The position numbers and the translations under genes are program-made. Below the pieces are notes generated by a model that ran no database searches, was not told the DNA's origin, and was given only the letters and a program-made list of their open reading frames with translations. DNA of 43,182 nt from a virus. This document shows, one piece after another, positions 40,540 to 43,182 of this stretch. The DNA is taken from IMG/VR virus record IMGVR_UViG_3300006865_000017, positions 1-43,182 of that record. The stretch is one strand, 5' to 3'. Position 1 is the stretch's first letter, and each line of letters begins with the position of its first letter.

Positions 40540-41504
40540 GGGCGGCCCCGGAGCGCTCGCTCTAGAGCGCTCGTGAGTAGCGAGTCGGTCAGCTCCGCCG
40601 CGGACGCCGCGCCCATGGGCGCTCCCACGCACCCATGGATCCGCATCGCGGCCATCACGTCGAGGGCCGGCAGCCGCGAGCTACCGTTGCTCGCGCCGCA
40701 GATGGCCTCACGCAGCCCCATACACGCGGCGCGGAACGCGGCATGGGTCGCTAGCGTGAGCACGCGACTGCGGTCCAGACGCTCGCCCGCGCGCTTCACC
40801 GGCCAAGTGATAATCCAATGCGACACGTTGCCTCGCCCGCCGTACAACGAGTCGTTCGTGTGTCGCGTGTCCGAGCACGCGATTCCCAGGATCTCTACGC
40901 TCATCCCGTAGCGGCGCTCCACCTCTTCGGCCACACAGCACGCCACCTCGGCCGCGACTGCATGCCCTCGCTCGGCCTTCACGTCCGCGAGCCGCGCAAC
41001 ATTGATGGCGATCCGCAGCACGGGCATGCTACGCCCGCGAGTGTGGCGCAGGGCCCAGAGGGGCTCATTGGCGAGCACGCGCGACAAGACGTACTTGCCA
41101 CCCGTCGCGGAGAGCCGCGGGACGCGGCGACGACTCGGGTAGCGGTCTGCGAGGCGCATGCGCTGGATTCGCGCCCGGATCTCGCCTCGCACTTTCTCGG
41201 CGTCGCGCTCTACCTCTCGCGTCGCCCGGCCGTCGCGCAGCCCGGCGACCGCAGCGCGTTCGCTGCGGTAGGAACCGAAGCGCTCTTCGGGGCTCCACCA
41301 AGGCTTGTGACTACGTGCGATCGTACCGTCAGAGCAGAGGACCGAGAGAGTCGTCTCCCAGAGCGAGACGACTCCATCCTCACAGTCCCACTCGATTCCC
41401 TCGCGCTCCGGATCCCAGGGCGCGCGCACGAACCGCACGTTGCGGGCGCGCCGCATGTCTACCAGACCTACCGTGCGTCCCTCGACTCGCTTTGCTGCGC
41501 TCAT
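40536..41504 (-). CDS. Degenerate VWA-like (DUF7192/CobT-like) partner of AAA ATPase, 322 aa
   Basis: ATG 41504 follows GGAGG; a longer start would run through a hairpin. The C-terminal half has a von Willebrand A-like layout: VLRIAINVARLADVKAERGHAVAAEVACCVAEEVERRYGMSVEILGIA, with hydrophobic strands and helices but without the MIDAS DxSxS (INVARLA instead). The N-terminal part with GKYVLSRVLANEPLWALRH resembles the pattern of the phage DUF7192 proteins. AAA-plus-VWA pairs act as chaperone or chelatase-like machines; this is inferred from adjacency to the MoxR-like ATPase. Confidence 0.6.
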   Translation of the reverse strand: MSAAKRVEGRTVGLVDMRRARNVRFVRAPWDPEREGIEWDCEDGVVSLWETTLSVLCSDGTIARSHKPWWSPEERFGSYRSERAAVAGLRDGRATREVERDAEKVRGEIRARIQRMRLADRYPSRRRVPRLSATGGKYVLSRVLANEPLWALRHTRGRSMPVLRIAINVARLADVKAERGHAVAAEVACCVAEEVERRYGMSVEILGIACSDTRHTNDSLYGGRGNVSHWIITWPVKRAGERLDRSRVLTLATHAAFRAACMGLREAICGASNGSSRLPALDVMAAMRIHGCVGAPMGAASAAELTDSLLTSALERALRGRP

Positions 41505-41566
41505 CGCGCCTCCAATGCCGAGCGCGCCCAGCTTGGCGCGCCTTGATATGCGCGTCAATGGGAACC

Positions 41567-41605
41567 CCGAAGGGGTAGGGCACCGTGCCATACCCCTTCG
41601 GGGCC
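41567..41605 (-). terminator. Long perfect hairpin between AAA and VWA genes
   Basis: The arms CCCCGAAGGGGTA and TACCCCTTCGGGG pair with 13 bp, and the middle (GGCAC-c-GTGCC) pairs too, so almost the whole 39 nt folds. CTTCGG in one arm could itself form a stable UUCG tetraloop. No U-run follows, so classic Rho-independent termination is unlikely; attenuation or mRNA stabilisation fits better. Confidence 0.65.
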
Positions 41606-41639
41606 GCCCAGGCGCGCGACTCGCCTTGCGCGCCTGGGC
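41606..41639 (-). terminator. Second GC-rich hairpin directly after the AAA gene
   Basis: GCCCAGGCGCGC (41606-41617) and GCGCGCCTGGGC (41628-41639) form a perfect 12-bp stem with a 10-nt loop, abutting the AAA stop codon. With the adjacent 39-nt hairpin it makes a double-structured gap before the VWA-like gene. No U-tract is present. It may uncouple expression of the two partners. Confidence 0.7.
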
Positions 41640-42817
41640 TAGAAATCGACGCCGTCAAGCGCCTTGTCCCGCTCTTCCGCGCTCCAAGGGAGCATGACGT
41701 GCCGAACGAAGCGCTCTCGGTGCGCGGGGGTGGATAGCCCCTTGTGGAGGGTGGCGAGCTTGGCCGCGGCGACGAACCATCTGGTACCGACCGGGCGCGC
41801 GATCCCCGCGGCGGCGACGCGATCTCGGATTGCCCAAATCACGCGAGCGACATCATCGGCCGCGTCGCCTAGGCAACCCACGATGCGCCGCTCCGCGGAG
41901 ACGTCGTAATCGACGTACAGCACGAACCCGCAGAAACGATCCAGGAACGCGGCGTCGAGCGTGTTTCGCCCCGCGTAAAGCCAGTCGGCGCCCGTGCCGT
42001 AGGTGTTCGCGGTCATCACGACGCGGAACCCCTGCGCCGCGCGGACCGTCCCTCGAGCCGTGTTCAGCAGCCGGTGGGAGAGAACCGCGTTGAGCCCGTT
42101 CAACGTGTTGGCATTGCCGTTGTCGACCTCATCCAGCACGAGCAGACAGCCCCCGCGCATCGCACGGGTCACGGGCCCGTCGACCCACTCGCCGCTCGGC
42201 AGCAGGTAGCCGACTAGATCCGCGAGGGACTGCGTTTCGTCGCAACCTACGATCTCAATGCTGTCTTCCATGCCGAGTGCGCGGGCGCAGTCGATGGCTA
42301 CTGACGTCTTACCTGAGCCGGCGGGGCCTACGAGCATGACGTCGCCGAGCGCGACGTGCTCGACTACCTGCCGCAGGGCGCGATGCGCGCCATTGACCGC
42401 GGGCCCCAGGGGCTCTCCACTCGGGAGTGCGACCTGCACGGGCGCGGCGGCGCCGTCGAGCGCCTCGCCTAGGCGCTCAATCATCCGCTCTTCCGCCTCT
42501 GCAACGATTTTCCGCACGCGCTCTTCGCCGAGCCCGAATGAGACACTGGAGAGCGCCGCGCGGATGCCAGACTCGATTGCCGCGACGGGGTCGCTCTGGG
42601 GTGTCGGCGTCGGCGCGCGGCGCTCGCCATCGTAGATGTACGCGAGCATGTCGGCGCGGCTCGCGGACGCTAGCCACGTCTTGGGCTCTCCGCGCTGATC
42701 CGCGAGGGCTCTCGCGAGGGAGAGCAGCGCTCGGGTCTTGAGCCTCGCAGCCTCATCGCGATCGGGCTTGGCGGCGGGATCGAGGCTGGGCTCGGTGCTG
42801 GCTTCAGGGTCGGTCAT
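41639..42817 (-). CDS. MoxR-like AAA+ ATPase, 392 aa
   Basis: ATG 42817 follows GGAG. An N-terminal helical region (about residues 1-150) precedes the AAA domain: Walker A GPAGSGKT (about 163-171), the region DETQSLADLVGYLLPSGEWVDGPVTRAMRG, Walker B LLVLDEVD (about 226-234) followed by NGNANTLNGLNAVLSHR, then sensor VVMTANTYGTGAD and an arginine-finger stretch LDAAFLDRF. This matches MoxR/CbbQ/CobS-type dynein-related AAA proteins. They usually pair with a VWA-domain protein, and the next gene is a degenerate VWA-like protein. It is the first gene of the right arm and so probably early. Confidence 0.87.
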   Translation of the reverse strand: MTDPEASTEPSLDPAAKPDRDEAARLKTRALLSLARALADQRGEPKTWLASASRADMLAYIYDGERRAPTPTPQSDPVAAIESGIRAALSSVSFGLGEERVRKIVAEAEERMIERLGEALDGAAAPVQVALPSGEPLGPAVNGAHRALRQVVEHVALGDVMLVGPAGSGKTSVAIDCARALGMEDSIEIVGCDETQSLADLVGYLLPSGEWVDGPVTRAMRGGCLLVLDEVDNGNANTLNGLNAVLSHRLLNTARGTVRAAQGFRVVMTANTYGTGADWLYAGRNTLDAAFLDRFCGFVLYVDYDVSAERRIVGCLGDAADDVARVIWAIRDRVAAAGIARPVGTRWFVAAAKLATLHKGLSTPAHRERFVRHVMLPWSAEERDKALDGVDF

Positions 42818-42867
42818 GGCAAGTCTCCGCTGTGTGCTTGTTGTGTGGCGCGGGCGCCGTGAGGCGC

Positions 42868-42898
42868 ATTCTACTGCTAACTTGACGGCGGCGTCAAG
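42868..42898 (-). promoter_or_regulatory. Right-arm promoter with overlapping operator-like inverted repeat
   Basis: Minus-strand -35 TTGACG (42897-42892), an 18-nt spacer and -10 TAGAAT (42873-42868) form a good sigma70-like promoter. A perfect inverted repeat CTTGACG-gcgg-CGTCAAG (42881-42898) covers the -35, so a dimeric repressor could block it. The same half-sites occur at 468-495 upstream of the left arm. The AAA gene starts 51 nt after the -10. Confidence 0.7.
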
Positions 42899-43019
42899 GC
42901 CTATGCGCGAGCGCGAGCCCTAGGGGTGGGTGCCCTCGCGAGGGCGCCATGCGTCGCTCGATACCGGCGCTCGCTCGTCGAGCCTGGGAGTGCGGGGGGT
43001 TGCGGCGCTCCCCGGAGGG
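42899..43019. other. Right-end non-coding region
   Basis: No convincing gene is visible between the right-arm promoter and the 43-bp terminal element. There is one CCTAGG (42919) and scattered GC-rich sequence. Open frames in this stretch are short and have no ribosome site. Together with the adjacent repeats it forms the right half of a divergent control region if the genome is circular. Confidence 0.6.
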
Positions 43020-43062
43020 GGCTGTGACGGTTCTACAAGGTTCCGTCACGCGCGGGTCGTGC
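43020..43062 (-). repeat. 43-bp terminal element, right copy (inverted)
   Basis: This is the inverted copy of 262-304 with one mismatch. It contains GTGACGG-N12-CCGTCAC, a perfect 7-bp dyad, which the left copy has lost by its single base change. Read from the minus strand it lies about 123 nt upstream of the right-arm promoter, and the left copy lies about 164 nt upstream of the left-arm promoter, in matching orientation. Confidence 0.8.
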
Positions 43063-43087
43063 AGTTTCGCGCACTTGCGCGTTCGTG

Positions 43088-43117
43088 CTTGACAGGGCGC
43101 CCGTGGCCGTGGCAATG
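43088..43117 (+). promoter_or_regulatory. Weak candidate plus-strand promoter near right edge
   Basis: CTTGACA at 43088-43094 supplies a consensus -35, but the expected -10 region (GCAATG, near 43112) is poor. In a circular genome it would read across the junction into the left arm. It may instead be another CTTGACA regulator half-site. Confidence 0.3.
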
Positions 43118-43134
43118 TCCGCGCGCGCGGTTCT

Positions 43135-43182
43135 CCGAACCGTTCCGAACCGTTCCGAACCGTTCCGAACCGTTCCGAACCG
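43135..43182. repeat. 10-bp tandem repeat at the window edge
   Basis: CCGAACCGTT is repeated head to tail 4.8 times without a mismatch and runs into the window edge, so the array is probably longer. It has iteron-like regularity. It could be a replication-initiator binding array, a genome-end repeat or the point where assembly stopped. A related GGTTC-tacaa-GGTTC direct repeat lies inside the nearby 43-bp element. Confidence 0.85.

Larger units (their letters stand above)
236..42924. repeat. Dispersed highly iterated palindrome CCTAGG, 50 copies by eye
   Basis: Exact CCTAGG occurs at 236, 308, 332, 368, 3750, 4139, 5273, 5347, 5832, 6802, 7435, 9513, 9790, 12721, 13506, 13951, 14254, 15960, 17391, 18249, 18298, 20071, 21918, 22333, 23036, 23767, 23857, 24628, 25192, 26363, 26374, 27337, 27625, 27913, 28409, 29462, 29601, 31374, 32890, 33510, 35412, 36081, 37297, 38559, 38980, 40146, 40372, 41868, 42468 and 42919. 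Base composition predicts roughly 15. Many extend to CCTAGGC. It lies in both coding and non-coding DNA, often as Leu-Gly codons CTA-GGC or at gene junctions as stop TAG. Confidence 0.85.

Noticed and set aside
42894-43115. 73-codon minus-strand open frame across the right terminal element
   Set aside because: It shares a peptide with the left-end frame only because of the inverted DNA repeat; no ribosome site and unlikely composition.
1-43182. tRNA genes
   Set aside because: No cloverleaf with a convincing T-arm and acceptor stem was seen by eye; a covariance search was not possible.
1-43182. Direct terminal redundancy of the contig
   Set aside because: The first and last bases share no direct repeat; only the inverted 43-bp element is common.

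Overview
The window looks like a nearly complete genome, or one contig, of a tailed bacteriophage with podovirus-type virion genes and very high GC. The evidence is a contiguous set of large terminase, portal, scaffold, N4-gp56-type major capsid protein, head-tail adaptor, beta-propeller tail nozzle, two ejection-type proteins and a 2090-residue polyvalent virion protein. No long tape-measure protein or tail sheath is visible. The host is not identifiable directly. GC-rich codon use and the DGLDNDGDG-type calcium-binding repeats in a giant exported protein resemble proteins of Myxococcota and other former Deltaproteobacteria, which is only a hint.

Layout: genes run from both ends toward one convergent point near 35.74 kb. 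Left to right on the plus strand: a terminal control region with repeats (1-506); small accessory genes including a DUF2493/SLOG protein, a winged helix, a ribbon-helix-helix-like protein, an HU-like protein and a DUF1064 nuclease-like protein (507-4805); packaging and head genes (4792-12655); three consecutive proteins with Sec signal peptides, two of them large, beta-helix or mosaic surface proteins (12983-21297); tail and adaptor genes (21294-26367); a GNAT acetyltransferase; and ejection/polyvalent proteins (26891-35739). On the minus strand from the right end come a MoxR-like AAA ATPase with a degenerate VWA-like partner, small proteins, a Cro/CI-type repressor, an ERF single-strand annealing protein, a Gp157-like protein, and an M15 endolysin fused to a lipoprotein-like tail.

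If the ends are joined, they form one divergent control region of about 870 bp. It holds an inverted 43-bp sequence present once near each end and pointing toward both arms, CTTGAC/CGTCAAG operator-like elements overlapping -35 boxes on both sides, and a 10-bp tandem repeat at the right edge. I recognise no DNA or RNA polymerase, helicase, primase or integrase, so replication probably relies on the host.

The most unusual signals are: a highly iterated palindrome CCTAGG (50 copies by eye, about 15 expected from base composition); three adjacent virion-region genes with signal peptides; an SGNH-hydrolase-like domain that has lost its catalytic serine; a perfect JAMM metalloprotease motif in the polyvalent protein; the endolysin-lipoprotein fusion; and a hairpin covering the Shine-Dalgarno of the major capsid gene. 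Many genes join through 4-base GTGA/ATGA/TTGA overlaps, implying translational coupling.
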